A stretch of 64,000 nucleotides of DNA from CAIWTU01 sp963815135 (GTDB lineage Bacteria; Desulfobacterota; Desulfuromonadia; Geobacterales; Geobacteraceae): positions 124,001 through 188,000 of the forward strand of contig CAWFFO010000007.1 in NCBI GenBank assembly GCA_963815135.1, in the 5' to 3' direction. The position numbers and the translations under genes are program-made. Shown piece after piece: positions 24,930 to 33,523 of the stretch (its first letter is position 1; every line of letters begins with the position of its first letter). The notes below the pieces were generated by a model. That model saw only the letters and a list, made by a program, of their open reading frames with translations, was not told where the DNA came from and searched no databases.

Positions 24930-25441
24930 ATGCTGAGAATTCTCCACCAGATATTCCGTACCGGACGTCGTCACCGAGCCGCTTCCGTCGAGAGCTCGAG
25001 GCTGAAATCGCCGGGATCGGCGCGCAACTGGAAGAACAGATCAGAAAGACCTTTCACCGCAGCCTGACCATCCGGCAGGTGGATGCCGGTTCGTGCAACG
25101 GCTGCGAGCTGGAAATCCATGCCATGAATAACGCTATTTACAATTGCGAGCGGTTCGGCATCCATTTCACCGCTTCGCCCCGATTTGCCGACATGCTGCT
25201 CGTCACCGGCCCGGTTTCGGTCAATATGGAGATTGCGCTGAAAAGAACTTATCCGCAACGCCGAACCCCAAAATCGTCGTTGCCGTCGGCGACTGCGGCT
25301 GCGATCGGCGGCATATTCGGCGAAAGCTATGCATCCCTCGGCAAGATAAGCAATGTCATCCCGGTGGATGCCCATATCCCCGGTTGTCCTCCCCAACCGG
25401 CCGACCTGCTGCTCGGTATTCTCAAGGTAATAGGCGGTTAG
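24930..25441 (+). CDS. hyfI: Ehr cluster 2: HyfI-like (NuoB-type) Fe-S subunit, frame broken about four times
   Basis: About 170 residues, readable only across frames: MLRILHQIFRTG, then VVTEPLP, then EAEIAGIGAQLEEQIRK onward from about 25000, a short excursion around 25250-25310 (TPNPKIVVAVGDCGCD), and a last frame to 25441. Breaks are near 24965, 25000, 25252 and 25310. The Fe-S ligands are visible: CNGC in DAGSCNGCE, Cys in VGDCGCD, and PGCPPQP. Unlike the cluster 1 subunit there is no fused ferredoxin, and no separate ferredoxin gene is seen in the cluster. It lies 149 bases after hyfG, beyond a palindromic repeat. Confidence 0.7.
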
Positions 25442-25518
25442 TATATTTGCTCTCAGTTCTAACCTGAAAAGCAATTGAACACGCTTGCAAGCTGAACCGT
25501 CCCCGCCTGAATTTCGAG

Positions 25519-25549
25519 CGGAACAATCGTAAATTTATTGTTCCGTTTT
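25519..25549 (+). terminator. Rho-independent terminator after Ehr cluster 2
   Basis: CGGAACAAT (25519-25527) pairs perfectly with ATTGTTCCG (25537-25545), with a 9-base loop, followed by TTTT. It lies about 80 bases after the hyfI stop and separates the Ehr locus from bcp and nuo. Confidence 0.65.
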
Positions 25550-25631
25550 GATGCATACTGTTGATTTTTTCAATTCACGAAACAAAACGAGCGGTATCCA
25601 ACAGGATTTCAAGTGTTTACAGCTAAAAACA

Positions 25632-25663
25632 CTAACTTGATTAATACCACATTGACAAGTTAG
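25632..25663. repeat. Inverted repeat upstream of bcp
   Basis: CTAACTTG (25632-25639) and CAAGTTAG (25656-25663) are exact reverse complements 16 bases apart, about 120 bases before the bcp start. The right arm overlaps a TTGACA. Either a regulator site or a chance dyad. Confidence 0.35.
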
Positions 25664-25782
25664 CGGAAGAATTAACCCCGGCTGCTTGCATTATCCGCTT
25701 TATAAAATAAAATTGAGTACGATGGTGCAATTCGTCGTTCCTGATAAATTGCCTCGAAAAATAAAATGGATGGAGTTCATAT

Positions 25783-26253
25783 ATGTCTTCCCTGGAAGGA
25801 AAGAAAGCCCCCGCGTTTGAGCTGGAAGGCAGTGACGGCATAAAACATGCTTTAAATGATTACACCGGCAAGACGGTAATCATCTATTTCTATCCCAGGG
25901 ACAATACACCGGGCTGTACGAAAGAGGCCTGCGGATTCCGCGATGTGTATGCGCAATTGCAGGATCTGGACACCGTTCTGCTCGGCGTCAGCAAGGATAG
26001 TCTCAAATCACACGACAAATTTATCAATGACTTCGGCATCTCCTTCACCCTGCTTTCCGACCCGGAAGCAAAGATGATGAAATCTTACTGCGCTTTCGGT
26101 GAAAAGACGATGTACGGCAAAAAGACCATGGGTGTCATTCGTTCAACGGTAATTATCGGACCCGACGGAACGGTGATCAAACATTGGCCGACAGTGAAAA
26201 AGGCTGAGGAACATCCGGCGCAAGTCCTGGCCTTTCTGCAGGGAATGAAATAG
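25783..26253 (+). CDS. bcp: Thioredoxin-dependent peroxiredoxin (BCP family)
   Basis: 156 residues, the usual BCP size. The motif PRDNTPGCTKEACGF carries peroxidatic Cys45 and resolving Cys50, the five-residue spacing typical of the BCP/PrxQ class. It reduces hydrogen and organic peroxides with electrons from thioredoxin in the cytoplasm. It lies 18 bases before nuoA on the same strand, so it may share the nuo transcript or its promoter region. Protection of the oxygen-sensitive Fe-S chain encoded downstream is a reasonable guess. The frame is intact. Confidence 0.92.
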   Translation: MSSLEGKKAPAFELEGSDGIKHALNDYTGKTVIIYFYPRDNTPGCTKEACGFRDVYAQLQDLDTVLLGVSKDSLKSHDKFINDFGISFTLLSDPEAKMMKSYCAFGEKTMYGKKTMGVIRSTVIIGPDGTVIKHWPTVKKAEEHPAQVLAFLQGMK

Positions 26254-26271
26254 GCCTGGAAAAGAGACCCC

Positions 26272-26709
26272 ATGACCGAATCGGTACAACACGCGGCTGC
26301 GCAAGCCTACCAGATACAGGAGCTGTTTCCGCTTGCGGTTTATACGGCAATGGGGGTCGCCCTGGTGGGCGGACTCCTTTTCGTTTCATGGTGGCTCGGG
26401 GAAAAGAAAAGGGGAGTTGTAAAGGGAACCGCCTACGAATCAGGCGTAATGCCGACCGGATCAGCCAGACTCGCTTATCCGGTTCCGTTTTATATGGTAG
26501 CTATTTTTTTCATCGTTTTCGATGTGGAGGCAGTGTTCGTGTACGTCTGGGCCGTCGCCTGGGACATACTGGGTATACCCGGACTGATCCACATATCCGT
26601 TTTCATCCTGGTGCTGCTTCTCGGTCTTTGCTGGCTCTGGAAAAAGGGCGGGCTTGACTGGGGGCCTTCCAGGGAGTACGGTAAAGTCAATCGTTCCACG
26701 AACAGATAA
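26272..26709 (+). CDS. nuoA: NADH-quinone oxidoreductase subunit A
   Basis: 145 residues with three membrane helices (about 20-42, 68-90, 97-117). The acidic loop FIVFDVEAVFVYVWA is the conserved NuoA segment at the membrane-arm junction. The region GVMPTGSARLAYPVPFY matches the usual E-S-G loop before helix 2. First gene of the nuo operon; about 95 bases separate it from nuoB. GGAAAAGAG lies upstream of ATG 26272. Confidence 0.92.
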   Translation: MTESVQHAAAQAYQIQELFPLAVYTAMGVALVGGLLFVSWWLGEKKRGVVKGTAYESGVMPTGSARLAYPVPFYMVAIFFIVFDVEAVFVYVWAVAWDILGIPGLIHISVFILVLLLGLCWLWKKGGLDWGPSREYGKVNRSTNR

Positions 26710-26804
26710 CTGATTTCGAAAGTTCCATGGCCGCGTTGTGTGTCAGTGCCGCATCCCGTTTATCATGACCCCGGATTTGCAGAACAAACGAACCAATCCC
26801 GAGC

Positions 26805-29208
26805 ATGAACGAGGTCTCTACAGTGGAGAATGAAATTCCGCAAAATATACTCCTGACCCGTCTTGACGATCTGATCAACTGGGGACGGGCAAACTCGCTC
26901 TGGCCGATGTTTTTCGGACTCTCCTGCTGTTTCGTGGAGATGATGACCTCTTTCACTTCCCGCTACGACATCGCCCGCTTCGGCGCCGAGGTGCTTCGCG
27001 GCTCCCCCCGCGAGGCCGACCTGATGGTGATCGCCGGAACCGTCTTCAAGAAGATGGCGCCATCCGTACTCCGGCTTTACGAGCAGATGGCCGAGCCCCG
27101 CTGGGTGATTTCCATGGGAAGCTGCGCCAATTCGGGAGGGATGTACGACGTCTACAGCGTGGTGCAGGGGGTGAACCAGATCATGCCGGTGGATGTCTAT
27201 GTCCCCGGCTGCCCTCCCCGGCCCGAGGCATTCCTGCAGGGGCTGATGCTCCTCCAGGAAAAAATCCGAACCGACGAGCGCCCTGCCCGTCCGGTCCTCC
27301 ACCTGCGGTGGCGGGACACAGGGGACGACCGTGCCGGTCCTGGTGGATGGTGAGACCAAATCCCGCGATACCCGCGGGCCCGGCATGGAGGGGATCCCGA
27401 TCCGCGGGACTTCCGTTCAGCACCCGCGGTTTGCCATGTCCGCGTTCCGACGAGATGTGGCGCCCCGCCCGCACCGAAGCATGGCCTTTCCCGACATTCG
27501 GACTTGGCGGGGGAACTGGAGGCGCTGTTCGGCGAAGGTGCAGCGGAAGACCCCGCGGCCACCGACATGCCCACCTGCAGGGTTCCGCCGGAACTGGTGC
27601 CCGAGGTGCTTCGCCATCTGAAGAGCGCGGTCGAAGAATCCGTTCAGGCGTCTGGACGATATTGCCGCGGTGGACGAGTCATGCCGCCGGGAGCGGACAC
27701 CAGGATACAAAGATTTCACCTGTCAACTACCACCTCCTCTGCTTCGACACGCCGGGCCATATCCGGATCAAGACCGAACTGGCCGGGGAATATCCGGAAC
27801 TGCCGACCGTCACCGGTGTCTGCCCGGCGGCCGACATGGTACGAGCGGGAGGTCTTCGACATGTACGGCCTCCGCTTTGCCGGCCATCCCGACCTCCGCC
27901 GGATTCTCATGCCCCACGACTGGGTGGGCCACCCGCTCCGGAAGGATCACCCTTTCCGGGCCACGGAGATGCCCCCCTACACTACCGAAGATGCACGAAA
28001 GCATCAGCCGCTCCCGGCCGGAGATTATTTCGAAAAAGTCGACGACAACACCCTGATCCTCAATCTCGGGCCCCAGCACCCCGGCACGCACGGCATCATC
28101 CGGGTCATCCTGAAGCTGGACGGCGAGGAGATCGTCGGCCTGGATTCGGACATCGGCTACCACCATCGGGGAGCGGAAAAGATCGGCGAGCGGCAGCACT
28201 GGCACCAGTTCATCCCCTATACCGACCGGATCGATTATCTGGCCGGGTGTCAGAACAATCTCGCCTACGTGAACAGCGTGGAAAGCTCTGCGGCATCACG
28301 GTACCCGACCGGGCGGTCACTATACAGGGTGATGCTGGCGGAACTGTTCCGGATTGCCAGCCACCTGGTCTGGCTCGGCACCTTTGCCGCCGACGTGGGG
28401 GCAATGACGCCGGTATTCTACACCTTTACCGACCGGGAGAAGATATTCGACATCGTTGAGATGATCACCGGCGGCCGGATGCATCCGGCCTGGTTCCGGA
28501 TCGGCGGAGTGGCCGAAGACCTCCCGGAAGGGTGGGAAGCGCCGGTGGAGGAGTTTCTCGCTGGTTCCCGCCACGGCTTCGCGAGTACGAGGAGCTGCTG
28601 AAGGGAAATCCGATTTTCATGGCCCGCCTCAAGGGGGTGGGAGGTGATATCCCTGGAAGATGCCATGGACTGGGGGTTCTCCGGCCCGAATCTCCGCGCC
28701 TGCGGTATCGATTGGGACCTGCGAAAAAAGATTCCCTATAGCGGCTATGAAAATTTCGACTTCGACGTGGCGGTCGCCGAAGGGGGCGACTGCTGCGCCC
28801 GCTACCGGGTCAGGATGGAAGAGATGAAACAGTCGCTGCGCATCGTCAGGCAGGCCATGAAGGATATGCCCGGCGGCCGTTGGATCACGGACGATTACCG
28901 TTACGTCCTGCCGCAGAAACGGGATACTCTGCAAGGATATCGAATCATTGATCCACCATTTCATCAACTCAACCCGGGGCATGGCCCCGCCTCGGGGGGA
29001 ATGCTACACCTCCATCGAGGCGCCGAAGGGTGAAAATGGTTATTTCGTGGTCTCGGATGGTCTGAATGTTCCCTACCGGATGCGGATACGGACTCCCAGT
29101 TTCCCGCATATCCAGGCATTGCCTCTGCTCAGCAGGGGGTGGCTGCTGGCGGACTTGCTCGCCATACTCGGTTCGATTGATTTCGTGCTGGCGGACCTGG
29201 ATCGTTAA
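26805..29208 (+). CDS. nuoBCD: NADH-quinone oxidoreductase subunits B, C and D as one polypeptide (frame broken at about nine points)
   Basis: The NuoB part (from ATG 26805) is clean to about 27310 and has the N2 cluster ligands: the Cys pair in LSCCFVEMM, Cys in MGSCANSGG and PGCPPRP. The reading then continues, across several frames, through a linker (VPVLVDGETKSRDTRGPGME) into NuoC (RIKTELAGEYPELPTVTG, WYEREVFDMYGL) and NuoD (LNLGPQHPGTHGIIR, DIGYHHRGAEKIGERQ, ending VLADLDR). Frame changes fall near 27310, 27430, 27500, 27650, 27715, 27840, 28290-28320, 28560, 28640 and 28940. No stop or new ribosome site appears at the B/C or C/D joints, which fits the B/C/D fusion known in Geobacter. 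About 790-800 residues when corrected. It couples Fe-S electron transfer to quinone reduction. Confidence 0.82.
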
Positions 29209-29264
29209 ATTCCGCCACGGAAGCAGTGCGTATAATTTAGCTAACTTGACAGATAGGGAAATAA

Positions 29265-29741
29265 ATGATCCCTGAAACACTGAAAAAACAATTGATGGAC
29301 CATGTCGCCGGTGCCGTCACCAACCGTGAGGCGGCTGTTGATGTCATGAAGGAATTGCAGAAACATTACGGCTGGCTTACCGATGAAGCTGTGGACGAGG
29401 CGGCGGAAATTCTCGGCCTTTCTCCGGTCCAGGTTGAGGAACTGGCCACCTTTTATGAATTGATCTACCGGCGGCCGGTGGGAAAACGGGTCATTCACGT
29501 ATGTGATTCAATTTCCTGCTGGAGTGTAGGTTGCGATCAGATAATGGAGCATTTGAAAAAACAACTCGGGATCGAGCCGGGCGGAACGACGCCGGACGGG
29601 TTGTTTACCCTGGTTCCCTGCGCCTGTCTCGGCAACTGCGGCGAAGGGCCTACCATGATGATAGGCGAAACTCTCTACGGAAAACTTACACCGGAGGTTG
29701 TGGACGAGATTCTGGAGCAGGAAAAAAAACAATACGCTTAG
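29265..29741 (+). CDS. nuoE: NADH-quinone oxidoreductase subunit E
   Basis: 158 residues, thioredoxin-fold [2Fe-2S] protein. Ligands C80 and C85 (HVCDSISC) and C121 and C125 (CLGNC) form cluster N1a; an extra Cys119 precedes the second pair. ATAGGGAAATAA before ATG 29265 is the ribosome site. It forms the NADH-input module with NuoF. The frame is intact, the first clean gene after the broken nuoBCD. The stop at 29741 is followed 47 bases later by a cytochrome c gene. Confidence 0.93.
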   Translation: MIPETLKKQLMDHVAGAVTNREAAVDVMKELQKHYGWLTDEAVDEAAEILGLSPVQVEELATFYELIYRRPVGKRVIHVCDSISCWSVGCDQIMEHLKKQLGIEPGGTTPDGLFTLVPCACLGNCGEGPTMMIGETLYGKLTPEVVDEILEQEKKQYA

Positions 29742-29788
29742 TATCTTGATGACAATGCAGGCTGAGAGCCTGCCCAAGGAGGCTTGAA

Positions 29789-30121
29789 ATGAAAAAAGGA
29801 TTTATTTTGACTGTTGCAATGCTGGCTGTATGTTCGTTTGCCGTGTCGGCTCCCGCCGACATGAAGAAGGGCGAAAAAGTCAACGGAGCCGCGGAATTCA
29901 AGAACCACTGCGCGGTCTGCCATCCCGACGGAGGCAATATTATCAACCCCGCATTCACCCTGCACAAGAAAGACCGTGTTAAAAATGGAGTGAAAACTGC
30001 GAAGGATATAATCGGCAAAATGCGTAACCCGGGTCCCGGCATGACCAAGTTCGACAAAGCCACCATTCCGGACAAGGAAGCCAAGGCAATCGCGGATTAT
30101 ATTCTGAAGACTTTCAAATAA
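29789..30121 (+). CDS. Periplasmic monoheme cytochrome c inside the nuo operon
   Basis: 110 residues with a strong AAGGAGG before ATG 29789. Residues 1-20 are a signal peptide (VSA-P). CAVCH (41-45) binds one heme; Met85 in NPGPGMTKF is the likely distal ligand, giving a class I, cytochrome c6/c553-like protein. The protein would be periplasmic, while NuoE and NuoF on either side are cytoplasmic, so it is not a structural subunit of the NADH module. It may carry electrons from quinol oxidation toward extracellular acceptors; this is inferred from co-transcription only. All flanking genes run in the same direction. Confidence 0.88.
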   Translation: MKKGFILTVAMLAVCSFAVSAPADMKKGEKVNGAAEFKNHCAVCHPDGGNIINPAFTLHKKDRVKNGVKTAKDIIGKMRNPGPGMTKFDKATIPDKEAKAIADYILKTFK

Positions 30122-30150
30122 TGGCCTGAGGCCCAATGCGGAATGAAACC

Positions 30151-30191
30151 GGCAAAAGGCAAACCATTTCCCACCCCGGATGCCTTTTGCC
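30151..30191. repeat. Inverted repeat between the cytochrome c gene and nuoF
   Basis: GGCAAAAGGCA (30151-30161) and TGCCTTTTGCC (30181-30191) are exact 11-base reverse complements with a 19-base loop. No T tract follows, so it is not a standard terminator. GGGCAAA-type sequence also occurs between hyfG and hyfI (about 17200) and between nuoG and nuoH (about 33410), so it may be a small intergenic repeat family. Confidence 0.5.
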
Positions 30192-30210
30192 CTTTGCCTG
30201 AATTTAATCT

Positions 30211-31476
30211 ATGGAACTTGTCCTGTTCAAACACAATAAAACTGAAGGCCCTGTGAGCTTCGACGAATACCGGGCGGCCGGGGGATTCGAGGCCTTGCGC
30301 AAGGCCCTGTCCGGACTGTCTCCGAACGATGTCCAGCAGATGGTTATTGACTCGGGGATGCGTGGGCGCGGCGGCGCGGGGTTTCCCACCGGCAAAAAAT
30401 GGTCTTTTGTTCCCCGCGACCTGCCGGGACCGCGTCACCTCATCTGCAACTCCGACGAGATGGAGCCTGGCACCTACAAGGACCGCGTCCTGCTGGAGAA
30501 CAACCCCTGGCTGCTGATCGAGGGATTGCTCCTGGCGGGATATACCCTTGGTGTTGCCAATGCCTTCATCTTTATCCGGAGAGGATACGAAACGGCCCAG
30601 AAATATCTGCGCGACGGACTGGCAATGGCGAGGGAAGAGAATTTACTCGGCGAAAACATTCTCGGCAGCGGCTTTTCCATGGAGATCAACATCCATGCTT
30701 CGGCGGGACGCTATATCTGCGGTGAGGAAACGGCGCTCATGAATGCGCTGGAGGGGAAACGGGCCAACCCGCGCAGCAAACCGCCGTTTCCCGCAATAAA
30801 GGGCCTGTGGGGAGGGCCGACGGTGGTAAATAACGTTGAGACATTGTCAAATATCCCCTCAATTATTATGAATGGACCGGAATGGTTCAAGGGACTGGCG
30901 AAAATTCCTGAATCGGCTGGGAACAAGCTGTTCTGTTTCAGCGGTCATGTGCGGAACACGGTCTGTGCCGAACTGCCCCTGGGGATGACACTCGGAGAAA
31001 TGATCGAAGGTCCCTGTGGAGGCATGAAACCGGGTAAAAAATTCAAGGCTTGCATCCCCGGCGGGGCCTCGACACCCTATTTTACCGCTGAGCATTTCAA
31101 TGTGCCGATGGATTTTGACACTGTTGCGAAAGCCGGTTCCCGCCTCGGCACCGGCGGACTGGTGGTCTTTGACGAGAATACGTGCATGGTAGGAGCTACT
31201 CTGAATATGATCCGCTTCTATGCACGTGAATCGTGCGGATGGTGTACTCCCTGCAGGGAAGGACTGCCCTTTGTCAGAGATGTTCTGGAGAGGATCGAAA
31301 ACGGTCGGGGTGTAACGGAAGATATTGAAATTCTTAGAGAACATGTAAAATATCTCAGCTTTACCTTCTGTCCGCTTGCTCCCGGGGCCATGGGGCCGGT
31401 CACAGGACTTTTAAGGCATTTTGAAGAAGAAGTCCGGGATCATATTGCAAAGAAAAAATGTCCGTTCAAAACCTGA
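30211..31476 (+). CDS. nuoF: NADH-quinone oxidoreductase subunit F
   Basis: 421 residues. GRGGAGFPTGKKW (52-64) forms the FMN/NADH site, with SDEMEPGTYKDR following. Cys342, Cys345 and Cys348 (SCGWCTPC) with Cys387 (FCPLA) bind the N3 [4Fe-4S] cluster. Other NuoF proteins can carry N- or C-terminal ferredoxin extensions; this one is the short form. The ribosome site before ATG 30211 is weak, and the preceding gap holds an 11-bp inverted repeat. With NuoE it oxidises NADH or another soluble donor on the cytoplasmic side. Confidence 0.93.
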   Translation: MELVLFKHNKTEGPVSFDEYRAAGGFEALRKALSGLSPNDVQQMVIDSGMRGRGGAGFPTGKKWSFVPRDLPGPRHLICNSDEMEPGTYKDRVLLENNPWLLIEGLLLAGYTLGVANAFIFIRRGYETAQKYLRDGLAMAREENLLGENILGSGFSMEINIHASAGRYICGEETALMNALEGKRANPRSKPPFPAIKGLWGGPTVVNNVETLSNIPSIIMNGPEWFKGLAKIPESAGNKLFCFSGHVRNTVCAELPLGMTLGEMIEGPCGGMKPGKKFKACIPGGASTPYFTAEHFNVPMDFDTVAKAGSRLGTGGLVVFDENTCMVGATLNMIRFYARESCGWCTPCREGLPFVRDVLERIENGRGVTEDIEILREHVKYLSFTFCPLAPGAMGPVTGLLRHFEEEVRDHIAKKKCPFKT

Positions 31477-31501
31477 ATAAAAAACGATTTTTTGTGAATT
31501 T

Positions 31502-33394
31502 ATGCCCAAGCTGATAATCGACAATATCGAAATCGAAGTTCCTAAGGATACCAAGCTGATCGAGGCGGCCCGGCTGGCAGGGATAGTTATCCCGCATTTC
31601 TGCTATCACCCCGCCCTGGGCAACGCGGGGGCATGCCGTATGTGTGCCGTGAAATGCCTGGATGGTCCGGTCAAAGGGATTCAGATGTCATGCATGATCC
31701 CCGCCCAGGACGGCATGGTCGTGTCTACCACCGACGAGGAAGCGGTGAAAATGCGCAGCCTGGTCATCGAATGGCTGATGATGAACCATCCCCACGACTG
31801 TCCGGTGTGCGACGAGGGAGGGGAATGCCTGCTTCAGGATTACACTGTCGCCGGCGGACACGGTATCCGCCGCTACAAGGGAAAGAAACGGACCTATAAC
31901 AACCAGTATCTCGGCGAATATATCCAGCATGAAATGAACCGGTGCATACAGTGCTACCGGTGTGTCCGTTTCTACCAGGAGTTTGCCGGAGGAGATGATC
32001 TGGGCGCCCTGGGACGGGCGAACCTGATTTATTTCGGAAGAAAAGAGGACGGTGCCCTGGAGTCCCCTTTTTCCGGCAATCTGCTGGATATCTGCCCTAC
32101 CGGGGTATATACCGACAAATCGGCCCGTTTCCGTGCCCGCTATTGGGACTACGACATGGCGCCCTCGGTATGCCCGCACTGTTCTCTTGGATGCAATATC
32201 ATTCCGGCTGCCCGTTATCGCGAATTGCTGAAAACAATAGCGCGCAGGAATGACGCCGTGAATGGCTGGTTCATCTGTGACCGGGGCCGGTTCACGAATC
32301 ACCAGGTAAATCGACCAGACCGACCCCGATCCCCGATGGTGGACGTTCGGGAGGTGGACTGGGACGAGGCGATGGATGTGCTGGTTTCCCGCATCGGCGA
32401 ACTGTTCGAAATGCATGGCGAGGGTAGCATCGCGCTGGTCGGTTCTTCCCGGATGTCACTTGAGGGCAACGTCCTTCTGGCTCGTCTCGATGAATGTCTG
32501 GATGCCGGCTTTCTCTGTTATTTTACCGACAAGTCGGAAGCGGAGGCAACCATGACGGCGGTTTCTCTTCTTGACGGGGGAAAGGCTGTCTCCATGGCGG
32601 AAATAGAATCCGCCGATTGTGTAGTTCTTAACGACTGCGACCTGCTTCAAGAAGGGCCGATGATGGCCCTTGCGGTAAGGCAGGCCTGGCGCGGCGGAGC
32701 GAAAATATTCCGGACTGGAAGCGACTTGTCCACCGAGAGAAATGAATTACCCTTTGAATTCACAGGGATAAATGCGGTTGATGACGTACCATTCGGTGAA
32801 TTCAAGGAGCCGGTAATTATCTGCTCAACGGCTTCATGCGATAGTGATGCAATTCGCAGAGCCGCCGCCGCACCTGCCCGGCTGGCCTGTCTCATGAATG
32901 GTCCGAATGCCTTCGCCACGGCAATTCTGGCCGGGGAACGCCGGTCCGCCAGCCTTTCAGACGCGCTGGCCGACGGCAAGATCAAGGGTGTCATTTTCTT
33001 CGAATCGGACACTACAGTCGAACTGCCGCCGGAGGTCAGACTCCTTGCCGTTGCGGATTGGCAGCCGACCAATGTCGGCGGGAAAGCCGAGGTCTTCCTC
33101 CCGGTCACCGCTCACGTGGAGATGGACGGGATTTTCGTTAACAACGAAGGCAGGGCGCAACGCTTCAAAAAAGTTATGGATCCCGGACTGCCCATCAAGG
33201 GACTTGATCCGGACATACATCCTCCGCGGGTTCATCGCCTGACGCCGCCCGGTGGTAAGCCGCTGCCTTCCTGGCAGGTTATCGCTGCGCTGATCGAGAG
33301 GTTGAGCGGAGAGAAGATTGTGGAACCGCTCTCCGGCAGGTGGGAGAATCTCAGGGATCTGGACCCTGAAGGGGAAGGGGTCAGAATCGGGTAA
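31502..33394 (+). CDS. nuoG: NADH-quinone oxidoreductase subunit G (short form)
   Basis: 630 residues, shorter than the 700-900 usual for NuoG. Cluster ligands are complete: C34, C45, C48 and C64 ([2Fe-2S] N1b); C100, C103 and C109 after HPHD (N5); C148, C151, C154 and C198 (N4); and C224, C227, C231 and C259 (the extra N7 cluster found in only some bacteria). The C-terminal part is a reduced molybdopterin-oxidoreductase fold with no sign of a bound cofactor, truncated relative to E. coli. The ending (PLSGRWENLRDLDPEGEGVRIG) looks natural, without frame disruption. The ribosome site before 31502 is weak. It conducts electrons from NuoE/F to the I/B arm. Confidence 0.9.
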   Translation: MPKLIIDNIEIEVPKDTKLIEAARLAGIVIPHFCYHPALGNAGACRMCAVKCLDGPVKGIQMSCMIPAQDGMVVSTTDEEAVKMRSLVIEWLMMNHPHDCPVCDEGGECLLQDYTVAGGHGIRRYKGKKRTYNNQYLGEYIQHEMNRCIQCYRCVRFYQEFAGGDDLGALGRANLIYFGRKEDGALESPFSGNLLDICPTGVYTDKSARFRARYWDYDMAPSVCPHCSLGCNIIPAARYRELLKTIARRNDAVNGWFICDRGRFTNHQVNRPDRPRSPMVDVREVDWDEAMDVLVSRIGELFEMHGEGSIALVGSSRMSLEGNVLLARLDECLDAGFLCYFTDKSEAEATMTAVSLLDGGKAVSMAEIESADCVVLNDCDLLQEGPMMALAVRQAWRGGAKIFRTGSDLSTERNELPFEFTGINAVDDVPFGEFKEPVIICSTASCDSDAIRRAAAAPARLACLMNGPNAFATAILAGERRSASLSDALADGKIKGVIFFESDTTVELPPEVRLLAVADWQPTNVGGKAEVFLPVTAHVEMDGIFVNNEGRAQRFKKVMDPGLPIKGLDPDIHPPRVHRLTPPGGKPLPSWQVIAALIERLSGEKIVEPLSGRWENLRDLDPEGEGVRIG

Positions 33395-33523
33395 AGGATC
33401 AGGGGTGAAGGGCAAAAGGGAAACCCTGCTTGATTTCTTTTCATGCAGCATACAGCATTTTGCGCCAGGCCTTCAGTCTGGATTCATGGTTCATTCCATA
33501 AGTTTACTCAAGAAACGGAACAT

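Larger units (their letters stand above)
25442..25782. other. Intergenic region between the Ehr locus and bcp
   Basis: About 340 bases. It holds a terminator-like hairpin (25519-25549) and an 8-bp inverted repeat (25632-25663). A weak promoter candidate for bcp is TTGCAT (25685) with TAAAAT 16 bases on, but I do not trust it enough for a separate entry. No gene is apparent. Confidence 0.5.

Noticed and set aside
10637..25441. Hydrogenase 4 / formate hydrogenlyase
   Set aside because: Gene order is hyf-like, but both large subunits lack all four NiFe cysteines and there are no maturation or formate dehydrogenase genes.
20144..25441. Decayed (pseudogene) second Ehr cluster
   Set aside because: Conserved residues are kept on both sides of every break, hyfB and hyfE are intact, and the same kind of break hits essential genes elsewhere.
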